From Pseudomonas kilonensis (lineage in GTDB: Bacteria; Pseudomonadota; Gammaproteobacteria; Pseudomonadales; Pseudomonadaceae), in contig NZ_LHVH01000014.1 of assembly GCF_001269885.1 (NCBI RefSeq), forward strand, positions 1 to 64,000: a stretch of DNA of 64,000 nt, read 5' to 3'. Under the pieces are notes generated by a model. That model saw nothing but the letters and a program-made list of their open reading frames with translations, had not been told where the DNA came from and did not search any database. This document shows positions 55,826-64,000 of this stretch, piece by piece. Position 1 is the first letter of the stretch, and each line of letters starts with the position of its first letter. The position numbers were made by a program, and so were the translations under genes.

Positions 55826-56005
55826 GTGGGAGCGAGCTTGTGGGAGCAAGGCTTGCCCGCGATGAACGATAACGCGGTGTAGTTGTTACACCGCGGCGCG
55901 GCCATCGCGGGCAAGCCTTGCTCCCACAGGACAGCTCCCACAGGACAGCTCCACAGAAAAGCTCCCACAGAAAAGCTCTCATAGAAAAGCTCCCACAGAA
56001 AAGCC
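55826..56005. repeat. REP pair with six 14-bp arm repeats
   Basis: An inverted family-1 pair (about 55838-55930) is followed by six GCTCCCACAGGACA / GCTCCCACAGAAAA units of 13-14 bp from 55920 to 56002. The 340-bp gap between xerD and dsbC holds this array and, after 56005, the dsbC promoter region; I see no gene. Confidence 0.9.
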
Positions 56006-56153
56006 TGCATCAATCCTCAAAGCGTCTTGCATCAGCGGCATTCGGTCACGCGGGCCTTATGTGGTAGGCTTTGTCGGTTTGCACAGTGGGCGGTTGGAAC
56101 CCGAATCTGCGGGTCGGCGTTTCCCGTCTCATTTGTTCGCCTCAGGAGTCCCC

Positions 56154-56885
56154 ATGCGTTTGATCCAGATGTTCACCGCCGCCGCCATTGCGCTGGCCAG
56201 TACCTTTGCCATCGCCGACGACGCGGCCGACAAGGCTATCCGCAAGAGCCTGGAAAACCTTCAGCTCGAAGTGCCGATCGAAACCATCTCGGCCAGTCCC
56301 ATGGCCGGCCTGTATGAGGTCAAGCTCAAGGGCAGTCGCGTGCTTTACGCCAGCGCCGACGGTCAGTATATCGTCCAGGGCAACCTGTTCGAGCTCAAGG
56401 ACGGCAAGCCGGTCAATCTCACCGAGATGACCGAGCGCCAGGGCATTTCCAAGTTGATCAACGGCATTCCAGTCGCTGAAACCGTGGTCTACCCGGCGAT
56501 TGGCGAAACCAAGTCGCACATCACCGTGTTCACCGACACCACCTGCCCGTATTGCCACAAGCTGCACGCCGAAGTGCCGGAGCTGAACAAGCGCGGCATC
56601 GAAGTGCGCTATGTTGCGTTCCCGCGCCAGGGCCTGGGCTCGCCGGGCGATGAGCAGTTGCAGGCGGTCTGGTGCTCCAAGGACAAGAAAGCGGCCATGG
56701 ACAAGATGGTCGATGGCAAGGAAATCAAGGCCGCCAAGTGCGAGAACCCGGTTTCCAAGCAGTTCGCCCTTGGCCAGTCCATTGGTGTGAACGGCACGCC
56801 GGCCATCGTTTTGGCCGACGGCCAGGTGATTCCGGGCTACCAGCCGGCGCCACAAGTCGCCAAACTGGCCCTGGACGCGAAATGA
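56154..56885 (+). CDS. dsbC: Periplasmic disulfide isomerase DsbC
   Basis: DsbC corrects wrong disulfides in the periplasm. A signal peptide (MRLIQMFTAAAIALASTFAI, cut near AIA at 21) leads a dimerisation domain (about 22-80), then a thioredoxin fold with the active site CPYC (C131-C134) in FTDTTCPYCHKLH. A second cysteine pair lies near C177 and C202, and the cis-Pro loop is NGTPAIV. AGGAG precedes ATG 56154. Length is 243 residues. Confidence 0.95.
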   Translation: MRLIQMFTAAAIALASTFAIADDAADKAIRKSLENLQLEVPIETISASPMAGLYEVKLKGSRVLYASADGQYIVQGNLFELKDGKPVNLTEMTERQGISKLINGIPVAETVVYPAIGETKSHITVFTDTTCPYCHKLHAEVPELNKRGIEVRYVAFPRQGLGSPGDEQLQAVWCSKDKKAAMDKMVDGKEIKAAKCENPVSKQFALGQSIGVNGTPAIVLADGQVIPGYQPAPQVAKLALDAK

Positions 56886-56977
56886 TCATGGGCGATCTGC
56901 TTCTGAAGATCACGGCTCGGCGAAAACCTTCGTCGGGCCGTTAAACACAAAGTCGCGTTGCTGCGCGGCTGTATTTC

Positions 56978-57000
56978 ACGGCCGACCTTGCGTCGGCCGT
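56978..57000 (+). terminator. Perfect 9-bp stem-loop just before hom
   Basis: ACGGCCGAC (56978-56986) pairs with GTCGGCCGT (56992-57000) around CTTGC. It ends 17 bp before the hom start codon. It may end the dsbC transcript or influence hom translation; there is only a short TTC after it. Confidence 0.55.
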
Positions 57001-57017
57001 TTCATGGGGAGTCAAGA

Positions 57018-58322
57018 GTGAATCCGGTCAAAGTAGGCATCTGTGGGTTAGGTACCGTCGGTGGCGGCACCTTCAACGTACTTCAGCGCAACGCCGAGGA
57101 AATTGCTCGTCGTGCCGGGCGTGGGATCGAAGTGGCACAAATTGCCATGCGCACGCCAAAGCCTCAGTTCCAGACGACCGGTATTGCGATTACCAACGAT
57201 GTCTTCGAAGTGGCCACGAACCCTGAGATCGACATCGTCATAGAGCTGGTCGGCGGCTACACCGTTGCCCGTGAGCTGGTACTCAAGGCCATCGAGAATG
57301 GCAAGCATGTGGTCACCGCGAACAAGGCGCTTATCGCTGTTCACGGTAATGAGATTTTCGCCAAGGCCCGCGAGAAGGGCGTGATCGTGGCTTTCGAAGC
57401 CGCCGTGGCCGGTGGTATCCCGGTGATCAAGGCGATCCGCGAAGGCCTGTCGGCCAACCGCATCAACTGGGTCGCGGGGATCATCAACGGCACCGGCAAC
57501 TTCATCCTCACCGAGATGCGCGAGAAGGGTCGCACCTTCGAAGACGTGCTCGCCGAAGCCCAGGCCCTGGGCTACGCAGAGGCTGATCCGACGTTCGACG
57601 TGGAAGGCATCGACGCAGCGCACAAGCTGACGATCCTGGCCTCCATTGCGTTCGGCATTCCGTTGCAGTTCGACAAGGCCTACACCGAAGGCATCACCAA
57701 GCTGACCACCGCTGACGTGAACTACGCCGAAGCCTTGGGCTATCGCATCAAGCACCTGGGCGTGGCGCGCAGCACCGCCAACGGCATCGAGCTGCGCGTG
57801 CACCCGACTTTGATCCCGGCCGATCGCCTGATCGCCAACGTCAACGGCGTGATGAACGCGGTGATGGTCAACGGCGACGCCTCCGGCTCGACGCTGTTCT
57901 ACGGCGCTGGTGCGGGCATGGAACCGACGGCCTCTTCGGTGATTGCCGACCTGGTGGACGTGGTTCGCGCCATGACCTCGGACCCGGAAAACCGTGTGCC
58001 GCACCTGGCCTTCCAGCCAGACTCGCTGTCGGCTCACCCGATTCTTCCGATCGAGGCGTGCGAAAGCTCCTACTACCTGCGCATCCAGGCCAAGGACCAT
58101 CCGGGTGTGCTGGCCCAAGTGGCGAGCATCCTCTCGGAACGCGGCATCAACATCGAGTCGATCATGCAGAAGGAAGTCGAGGAACACGACGGCCTGGTGC
58201 CGATGATCCTGCTGACCCACCGTGTGGTCGAGCAGCGCATCAACGACGCGATTGCGGCGTTGGAAGCGCTCCAGGGTGTCGTTGGCCCGGTGGTCCGTAT
58301 CCGCGTCGAACATTTGAATTAA
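57018..58322 (+). CDS. hom: Homoserine dehydrogenase Hom
   Basis: Hom reduces aspartate semialdehyde to homoserine, the branch point to threonine and methionine. The NAD-binding N-terminus is VKVGICGLGTVGGG, the catalytic region includes AGIINGTGNFILTEM and EGIDAAHKLTILASIAFGIP, and a C-terminal ACT domain (about 350-434; AKDHPGVLAQVASILSERGI) gives threonine feedback. The start is a GTG with GGGGAG 7 bp upstream. Length is 434 residues. thrC follows after 105 bp. Confidence 0.97.
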   Translation: MNPVKVGICGLGTVGGGTFNVLQRNAEEIARRAGRGIEVAQIAMRTPKPQFQTTGIAITNDVFEVATNPEIDIVIELVGGYTVARELVLKAIENGKHVVTANKALIAVHGNEIFAKAREKGVIVAFEAAVAGGIPVIKAIREGLSANRINWVAGIINGTGNFILTEMREKGRTFEDVLAEAQALGYAEADPTFDVEGIDAAHKLTILASIAFGIPLQFDKAYTEGITKLTTADVNYAEALGYRIKHLGVARSTANGIELRVHPTLIPADRLIANVNGVMNAVMVNGDASGSTLFYGAGAGMEPTASSVIADLVDVVRAMTSDPENRVPHLAFQPDSLSAHPILPIEACESSYYLRIQAKDHPGVLAQVASILSERGINIESIMQKEVEEHDGLVPMILLTHRVVEQRINDAIAALEALQGVVGPVVRIRVEHLN

Positions 58323-58427
58323 TTTAGCGGCAAGCGGTAAGTTGCAGGCTGCGAACGAAGGCACACTTGCCTTTGAATGTATCGCCTGCTGCTTCAACGC
58401 TTGAAGCCCAAACCGAAGGTTTGCCCC

Positions 58428-59837
58428 ATGCGCTATATCAGCACCCGCGGCCAGGCACCGGCCCTGAATTTCGAAGATGTCCTCCTGGCCGGCCTGGCCA
58501 CGGACGGCGGTCTCTATGTGCCGGAAAACCTGCCGCGCTTCACCCAGGAAGAAATCGCTTCCTGGACCGGCCTGCCGTATCACGAGCTGGCGTTCCGGGT
58601 CATGCGCCCGTTCGTCACCGGCAGCATCCCGGACGCCGATTTCAAGAAAATCCTGGAAGAGACCTATGGCGTCTTTTCCCACAATGCCATCGCACCGCTG
58701 CGTCAGCTCAACGGTAACGAATGGGTCATGGAGCTGTTCCACGGCCCGACCCTGGCGTTCAAGGACTTCGCCCTGCAATTGCTCGGTCGCCTGCTGGACT
58801 ACGTGCTGCAAAAGCGTGGCGAGCGTGTGGTGATCGTCGGTGCCACGTCTGGCGACACCGGTTCGGCGGCCATCGAAGGCTGCAAGCATTGCGATAACGT
58901 CGACATTTTCATCCTGCACCCGCACAACCGGGTCTCGGAAGTACAACGTCGGCAGATGACGACGATATTCGGCGATAACATCCACAACATCGCCATCGAA
59001 GGCAACTTCGATGACTGCCAGGAAATGGTCAAGGCCAGTTTCGCCGACCAGAGCTTCCTCAAGGGCACGCGGCTGGTGGCGGTGAACTCGATCAACTGGG
59101 CGCGGATCATGGCCCAGATCGTTTATTACTTCCACGCGGCCCTGCAATTGGGCGGCCCGGCCCGCTCCGTGTCGTTCTCGGTGCCGACCGGCAACTTCGG
59201 CGATATCTTCGCCGGCTACCTGGCGCGCAACATGGGCCTGCCGATCAATCAATTGATCGTCGCCACCAACCGCAACGACATCCTGCACCGCTTCATGAGC
59301 GGCAACCAGTACGTCAAGGAAACCCTGCACGCCACGCTGTCGCCTTCGATGGACATCATGGTGTCGTCGAACTTCGAACGCCTGCTGTTCGACCTGCACG
59401 GTCGCAATGGTGCGGCGATTGCCGGCCTGATGGACAGCTTCCGCCAGGGCGGCGGTTTCAGCGTCGAGCCTGAGCGCTGGACCGAAGCCCGCAAGTTGTT
59501 CGACTCCCTGGCCGTGGACGATGAGCAGACTTGCGAAACCATCGCCGAGGTGTTCGAGCAGAGCGGTGAGTTGCTCGATCCGCACACGGCCATTGGCGTC
59601 AGGGCCGCTCGTGAGTGCCGTCGTAGCCTGGACATCCCGATGGTGATCCTGGGCACGGCGCATCCGGTCAAGTTCCCGGAAGCCGTGGAGAAAGCCGGTG
59701 TAGGAAAAGCGCTCGAACTGCCTGCGCATCTTTCTGATTTGTTTGAGCGAGATGAGCGTTGCACCGTGTTGCCCAACGACTTGAAGGCCGTGCAGGCCTT
59801 TGTCAGTCAGCATGGGAACCGCGGCAAGCCACTCTGA
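58428..59837 (+). CDS. thrC: Threonine synthase ThrC
   Basis: ThrC converts O-phosphohomoserine to threonine with PLP. MRYISTRGQAPALNFEDVLL opens the protein; the PLP lysine lies in HGPTLAFKDFALQLLGRLLD; the phosphate loop is GATSGDTGSAAIEGC. Length is 469 residues. I start at ATG 58428, as the upstream frame is not conserved. It forms a likely hom-thrC unit. The homoserine kinase that supplies its substrate (thrB) is not in this window. Confidence 0.97.
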   Translation: MRYISTRGQAPALNFEDVLLAGLATDGGLYVPENLPRFTQEEIASWTGLPYHELAFRVMRPFVTGSIPDADFKKILEETYGVFSHNAIAPLRQLNGNEWVMELFHGPTLAFKDFALQLLGRLLDYVLQKRGERVVIVGATSGDTGSAAIEGCKHCDNVDIFILHPHNRVSEVQRRQMTTIFGDNIHNIAIEGNFDDCQEMVKASFADQSFLKGTRLVAVNSINWARIMAQIVYYFHAALQLGGPARSVSFSVPTGNFGDIFAGYLARNMGLPINQLIVATNRNDILHRFMSGNQYVKETLHATLSPSMDIMVSSNFERLLFDLHGRNGAAIAGLMDSFRQGGGFSVEPERWTEARKLFDSLAVDDEQTCETIAEVFEQSGELLDPHTAIGVRAARECRRSLDIPMVILGTAHPVKFPEAVEKAGVGKALELPAHLSDLFERDERCTVLPNDLKAVQAFVSQHGNRGKPL

Positions 59838-59860
59838 CCGCGCAAACCTGTCACATTTTG

Positions 59861-59886
59861 AAGCCCGTCTCCTGACGGGCTTTCTT
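59861..59886 (+). terminator. Rho-independent terminator of thrC
   Basis: AAGCCCGTC (59861-59869) pairs with GACGGGCTT (59874-59882) around TCCT, followed by TCTTGTTT. Confidence 0.85.
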
Positions 59887-59957
59887 GTTTCTGCATGCCA
59901 AACTGGTCGGGTTTTCGCCCTTGGAGGAACGGGCGAGTCATCTCGAAGGAAATGCAG

Positions 59958-61328
59958 ATGTCGTTTTTTAGCAAAGGCAAGCCAGCCCGGGGCTGGGTAA
60001 TGGGCCTGGCCCTGATGTACTGGGCGCAAGGGGGCAATGCGGCACAGTTGGCGGCTTTCGACACGCCGCCGTTCAATCCTGGCGAACGGCTGGTGCTGGA
60101 TGTGCAGGAATTGAAGTGGATCAAGGAGAACCCCCGCGTCATCGTGGCCACGACGCAGTTTCCGTTGTACCTGTTCAAGAATGAACTGGGGCAGTGGAAC
60201 GGTCTGAACCACGACATTCTCCAGCGCATTACGCAAATGACTGGCCTTGAGTTCGTGCATCGAGAGTCGTTCTCCCCCGGCGAGTTGCTGACGCTGCTGG
60301 AGAACAGCGAAGCCGACATGACGACCCTCTTGGCGATGAATGACGAACGCAGGGATTTCCTGAGTTTCAGCCATGCATTTGGTGGCTCGGGCTGGGTATT
60401 TGTCGGCCGTGACGGAGAGTCGATTCTCCATTCGCTGGAACAGCTGGAAGGGAAGGTCCTGGCGTTGCCGGCGCGGCATGCCTTGGAAGCGGAGATCAGG
60501 CGCGACTACCCGGCCATCGAATTGCGCACGACCAAGACCTATGGCGAGGCGCGGGCATTGGTCGAGAGTCGGGAAGCCTATGCCACCATCGAAAATGAAA
60601 CCGGGGTGCATCTCTATCCGGCGGGACAATTGCAGGTAGGAAGGGGCCTTGAAGGCAAGTGGGAACCCGATTACCTCGCGGTACGCCAGGACCTGACCGT
60701 GCTGCTGAGCATCTTGAACAAAGCCCTGGAAGCCTTCCCGGCCAAGGACATGCGCGCGCTGCGTTCCAAATGGATGGCCGGCATCACACCCGTCCAGGCG
60801 CCATCGATCTGGGAGCGGGTGTCCCGCTGGGGGTACTGGTGCGTGACCGTGGTCGTGGTGTTCGGCCTCCTGTCCCTGCTATGGAACCGTCGCCTGCAGA
60901 TACAGATCGACCAGCGCCTCAAGGCCGAGGCGGTCCTCAAGGACCAGTTGATGCTCCAGCGGGCCTTGATGGATGCCATTCCCGACCCGATTTTCATCCG
61001 GGATCTGGAAGGGCGCCTGATCATGTGCAACAAAAGCTACGAGGACCAGTTTGCGACCCGCTTCGAAAAGCTGCGGGGCACGCGGCTGACGGATTCGGCG
61101 GCATTCCCGCCGGCCACTGCCGAGTTGCTGCATGGGGAGGTGATGGAGCAATTGCGCACCGGCCAGTCCCGGTTCGTCGACCGACAATTGATGTTCAGCA
61201 GCGGATTGCGGGAAATCTATCATTGGTCGGTGCCCTTCTATGGGGCTGACGGGCAGTTGCGCGGCATTCTGGGGGGCTGGACCGATGCCGGGCGTCGATG
61301 GCGCCGTTGCGACAAGTTGATGGCCTGA
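59958..61328 (+). CDS. BvgS-like sensor lacking kinase domains (possibly truncated)
   Basis: The 456-residue protein has a signal peptide (to about residue 30), one periplasmic solute-binding domain (SBP_bac_3/Venus-flytrap; ELKWIKENPRVIVATTQFPL and ADMTTLLAMNDERRDFLSFS), a membrane segment near 290-315 (WGYWCVTVVVVFGLLSLLWN) and a PAS domain (LMDAIPDPIFIRDLEGRLIM). It then stops at GGWTDAGRRWRRCDKLMA, just where BvgS/EvgS-type sensors continue into HisKA. No H-box, ATPase, receiver or HPt region follows in any frame I could read. I start at ATG 59958 behind AAGGA. Truncated relic or kinase-less receptor are both possible. Confidence 0.8.
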   Translation: MSFFSKGKPARGWVMGLALMYWAQGGNAAQLAAFDTPPFNPGERLVLDVQELKWIKENPRVIVATTQFPLYLFKNELGQWNGLNHDILQRITQMTGLEFVHRESFSPGELLTLLENSEADMTTLLAMNDERRDFLSFSHAFGGSGWVFVGRDGESILHSLEQLEGKVLALPARHALEAEIRRDYPAIELRTTKTYGEARALVESREAYATIENETGVHLYPAGQLQVGRGLEGKWEPDYLAVRQDLTVLLSILNKALEAFPAKDMRALRSKWMAGITPVQAPSIWERVSRWGYWCVTVVVVFGLLSLLWNRRLQIQIDQRLKAEAVLKDQLMLQRALMDAIPDPIFIRDLEGRLIMCNKSYEDQFATRFEKLRGTRLTDSAAFPPATAELLHGEVMEQLRTGQSRFVDRQLMFSSGLREIYHWSVPFYGADGQLRGILGGWTDAGRRWRRCDKLMA

Positions 61329-61512
61329 CGCCGACCGTCACCACGCCAAGACTTCAAGAGAAGGCTGTTGTTTGCCTGTCATATTGGGCGCGCATGCTCG
61401 GTTGAACAGGTTGGAGGCGTGCCGGTTCGGTGCGCTGACGAACTTTCTGCTGCGGCCCACGGTCACTTACTGTGAACATGCAGTTGTTTTCGGACTATTG
61501 AAGGGTGAGCGA

Positions 61513-61800
61513 ATGGAAAGTATCAGCCTATTGCTGAATGAAGCCTTGAGCCCGTATCAGGTCACGCTGACTCCCTCCGGCGCCAAGGGCGAATGCCTGG
61601 TGACGCTGAAGAATACCTCCGGGGCCATCATGGTCGAGCGAGTGTTCAATCAGGCCCAATTGACCGACAAGCGTCAGTTGACGGATGTGGTCGATGGCCT
61701 GCATCGCGATGTATTGATTGCCGAGGGCCGCCTGGAGCCCTGTGTGATTGCGGCGCTGCGCAATCTGGCGCGCGACAAGGTCATGGTCGGGGCGAATTGA
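61513..61800 (+). CDS. DUF3509-family small protein
   Basis: The 95-residue protein (MESISLLLNEALSPYQVTLT opening, then QLTDVVDGLHRDVLIAEGRL) matches, from memory, a small family found mainly in Pseudomonas and named DUF3509. Its function is unknown. No signal or membrane segment is visible. The start is ATG 61513 with GGTGAG before it; the longer frame to 61372 has no ribosome site. A terminator lies about 115 bp downstream. Confidence 0.75.
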   Translation: MESISLLLNEALSPYQVTLTPSGAKGECLVTLKNTSGAIMVERVFNQAQLTDKRQLTDVVDGLHRDVLIAEGRLEPCVIAALRNLARDKVMVGAN

Positions 61801-61916
61801 CTGGGGTTTTGTGGGAACCTTCCTACGTCCTGATGAGTCAGACTCTTTACCAACAAGAGCGAGCATTGTGCTCCGGTGCTTGTCGCTTGTTGTACGAACC
61901 TTGATTGGTTACGTTT

Positions 61917-61955
61917 AACCCCGAGTCGTCTCCCCACTTCTCGGGGTTTCTTTTT
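61917..61955 (+). terminator. Rho-independent terminator after the DUF3509 gene
   Basis: AACCCCGAG (61917-61925) pairs with CTCGGGGTT (61940-61948) and is followed by TCTTTTT. Confidence 0.85.
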
Positions 61956-62002
61956 GCCTGGCTTTTACGTTTTTAGCGCGTTCTGTCAGGCGCTGGCGCC
62001 GT

Positions 62003-62458
62003 TGTGGGAGCAAAGCTTGCTCGCGATGGCGGCCTGATGGTCGGTACATATCCATTGCTGCGGTAACGGCGGCTTAGGGTTCCGCCCTGACGGCGGGTCA
62101 CTTTCGAAAAGCGCGAAAGTAACCAAAGCGCTTCTGCCCCACCACTCGGTGCCTCGCCTAGGCTCGGCATGCCCGAACGAAGGCATTGCTCCGTGGGCCC
62201 GCCGCGAAGGGCCATCCATGGCCCAGCGCGGCTAACCCGGCATCCATGCCGGGTTGCCCACTGCGCAATGCCTGCGTTCGGCCAGCGTGGTTAACGGGGC
62301 GCCGAGATCAACGTCCACCGCGAGGCGGCCTAACAGCCGGCCTGGCTCTCCCGGTCGTACACCCGTCAGATCTGTTTGAGCAGGACCTGTGGGAGCAAAG
62401 CTTGCTCGCGAGGCGGCCTGACAGCCGACCTGGCTCTCCCGGTCGTACTCGGACCCAA
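62003..62458. repeat. Long intergenic repeat, copy 1
   Basis: A unit of about 455 bp starts and ends with family-1 REP arms. It contains GGTCGGTACATATCCATTGC, a GGTTCCGCCCTGACGGCGG palindrome, CACTCGGTGCCTCGCCTAGG, GGCCATCCATGGCC and CCCGGCATCCATGCCGGG hairpins, and GGTTAACGGGGCGCCGAG. Short frames read through it in all phases, but none shows protein-like composition, and I call no gene in 61801-62982. Copy 2 follows directly. Confidence 0.85.
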
Positions 62459-62459
62459 C

Positions 62460-62940
62460 TGTGGGAGCGGGCTTGCTCGCGAAGGCGGCCTGATGGTCGG
62501 TACATATCCATTGCTGCGGTAACGGCGGCTTAGGGTTCCGCCCTGACGGCGGCTCACTTTTGAGAAGCCCGGAAGCCGGCCCAGTCAAAAGTAAGCAAAA
62601 CGCTTCTGCCCCACCACTCGGCACCTCGCTTAGGCTCGGTGTGCCCTCACTCCGGCATTGCTCCGTGGGCCCGCCGCGAAGGGCCATCCATGGCCCAGCG
62701 CGGCTATCCCGGCATCCATGCCGGGATGCCCACTGCGCAATGCCTGCGTTCGGCCAGCGTGGTTAACGGGGCGCCGAGATCAACGTCCACCGCGAGGCGG
62801 CCTAGTAGCCGGCCTGGCTCTCCTGGTCGTACACCCGTCAGATCTGTTTGAGCAGGACCTGTGGGAGCAAAGCTTGCTCGCGATTGCGGTGTGCCAGTCA
62901 ACATCAAGTCGATTGAACGGACGCTATCGCGAGCAAGTCC
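62460..62940. repeat. Long intergenic repeat, copy 2
   Basis: This is the second tandem copy of the preceding unit, nearly identical over most of its length but with about 16 extra bases near 62565-62597, so the offset shifts from about 456 to 472. It ends in an inverted REP pair (62862-62945). Differences such as GGCTATCCCGG against GGCTAACCCGG change one hairpin arm and CATGCCGGGATG changes the other to match. Confidence 0.85.
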
Positions 62941-62982
62941 GCTCCCACCGTTTGATCTTCGGTGACTGGCCCCTACAGAGCG

Positions 62983-64000
62983 TCAAATGGCCCCGTCGGC
63001 GCGCAGTTTGGTGATCTGCTGCGCGTCGTAGCCAAGCTCGCCGAGCACTTGTGCGTTGTGTTCACCCAGCGCCGGCCCGACCCATTCGGAGGTGCCCGGG
63101 GTGTCGGAGAGTTTCGGTACGATCCCCGGCATCTTGAACGCCTTGCCGTCGGGCAACTTGGCCTGCAGGAACATTTCACGAGCCAGAAACTGCGGGTCGC
63201 TGAACATATCCTCGGCGCTGAAGATCCGACTGGCCGGCACTCCGGCCTGGTTCAGTTGGTCGATAACGCTATCGAGCGGCAGCGAGTTGACCCAGCGATC
63301 GATGACGCCGTAGAGCTCGTCACGCCGGCTGTCGCGGCCATCATTGCTGGCCAGTTGCGGGTCATTGGCCAGGTCGTCACGGCCGATGATCTGCATGAAG
63401 CGCTTGAAGATCGCGTCGCCGTTGGCGCCAATCTGTACGTGCTTGCCGTCAGCGCTGGTGTGGATGGACGAGGGGGTGATGCCGGGCATGATGTTGCCGG
63501 TGCGCTCACGGATGAAGCCGAACACGTCGAACTCTGGCACCATGCTTTCCATCATGGCAAAAATCGCCTCGTACAAGGCCACGTCCACTACTTGCCCCGT
63601 TCCGCCGTTGATCTCGCGGTGACGCAGGGCCATCAATGCGCCGATCACGCCCCAGAGGGCGGCGATGGAGTCGCCGATGGAAATTCCGGTGCGCACCGGC
63701 GGACGGTCCTCGAAGCCGGTGATGTAGCGCAGGCCGCCCATGGATTCGCCCACCGCGCCAAACCCCGGTTGATCCTTCATCGGCCCGGTCTGGCCGAAGC
63801 CCGAAAGCCGCACCATCACCAGTTTCGGGTTCAGTGCGTGCAGGACATCCCAGCCCAGGCCGAGCTTTTCCAGTACGCCGGGGCGAAAGTTCTCGATCAG
63901 GATATCGGCTTCGCCGATCAGTTTTTTCAGGATCGCCAGGCCTTCGGGGTGCTTGAGGTTCAAGGTCAGGGACTTCTTGTTGCGTGCCTGGACGAACCAC
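62983..64000 (-). CDS. CaiB/BaiF (family III) CoA-transferase, 3' part
   Basis: The gene enters from beyond the window end; 339 residues of its C-terminal part are visible. Family III features are KSLTLNLKHPEG, ILIENFRPGVLEKLGLGWD, VRLSGFGQTGPMKDQPGFG and GGTGQVVDVALYEAIFAMME, the last near the usual catalytic Asp position. IGANGDAIFKRFMQIIGRDD and AGVPASRIFSAEDMFSDPQF follow. Such enzymes move CoA between carboxylic acids. The substrate pair is unknown. No stop or frameshift interrupts it. Confidence 0.92.
   Translation of the reverse strand, partial: WFVQARNKKSLTLNLKHPEGLAILKKLIGEADILIENFRPGVLEKLGLGWDVLHALNPKLVMVRLSGFGQTGPMKDQPGFGAVGESMGGLRYITGFEDRPPVRTGISIGDSIAALWGVIGALMALRHREINGGTGQVVDVALYEAIFAMMESMVPEFDVFGFIRERTGNIMPGITPSSIHTSADGKHVQIGANGDAIFKRFMQIIGRDDLANDPQLASNDGRDSRRDELYGVIDRWVNSLPLDSVIDQLNQAGVPASRIFSAEDMFSDPQFLAREMFLQAKLPDGKAFKMPGIVPKLSDTPGTSEWVGPALGEHNAQVLGELGYDAQQITKLRADGAI

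Noticed and set aside
57048..60629. 1193-codon reverse-strand open frame across hom, thrC and the sensor gene.
   Set aside because: It lies antisense to three well-supported genes, has no ribosome site and shows His/Gln/Arg-rich, domain-free composition typical of a shadow.
61986..62907. Many short frames (60-150 codons) in the duplicated repeat.
   Set aside because: Both copies are readable in several phases, but the products are Arg/Pro/Ser-rich with no domain, and the sequence is better explained by hairpins.

Overview
The window is chromosomal DNA of a Pseudomonas of the fluorescens complex. The gene order (suhB-trmJ-cysE-iscRSUA-hscBA-fdx-iscX-ndk-rlmN-pilW-rodZ-ispG-hisS-yfgM-bamB-der), the GC-rich codon use, and the dense REP sequences built on GTGGGAGC...GCTTGCTCGCGA all fit. 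I saw no tRNA, rRNA, CRISPR array, transposase or integrase. Gene names rest on protein motifs and gene order read by eye, not on a database search.

Layout. 1-8.7 kb: suhB, divergent trmJ-cysE, then the complete isc iron-sulfur assembly operon under an IscR box. 8.7-18 kb: ndk, rlmN, pilus and cell-shape genes pilW and rodZ, ispG, hisS, yfgM, bamB and der. 18-20.7 kb: a methionine aminotransferase overlapping an omega-amidase, then a small coiled-coil protein. 20.8-27 kb: leuA with a candidate Leu-rich leader peptide, an M23 protein and xseA (reverse strand), a TauE-type permease and a two-CxxC protein. 27-30.3 kb: guaB-guaA.

30.4-37 kb is the accessory stretch. It holds an autotransporter, a lipoprotein-like alpha/beta hydrolase, a Fic protein, and a compact two-gene module made of a HicA-like small protein and a helix-turn-helix protein. 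The module's promoter carries a perfect palindrome over its -35 box. I read it as a candidate toxin-antitoxin pair and the best novelty candidate in the window. A large orphan TPR-like protein follows at 37-39 kb.

39-51 kb: Tat-exported multicopper oxidase, tadA, cmoA/cmoB, lysoplasmalogenase-like and chagasin-like genes, lon, an MHS-type transporter, a CNNM/CorB-like protein and a CcsA-like membrane protein. 51-56 kb: ffh, rpsP-rimM-trmD-rplS, xerD. 56-60 kb: dsbC, hom, thrC. 60-64 kb: a BvgS-like sensor that ends before any kinase domain, a DUF3509 gene, a 0.9-kb duplicated intergenic repeat, and the 3' part of a CoA-transferase gene running off the window.

Intergenic space is dominated by three REP-like families. 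At several sites the arm of the repeat has been amplified into short tandem arrays (14, 16 and 18 bp units), a pattern no gene call explains.
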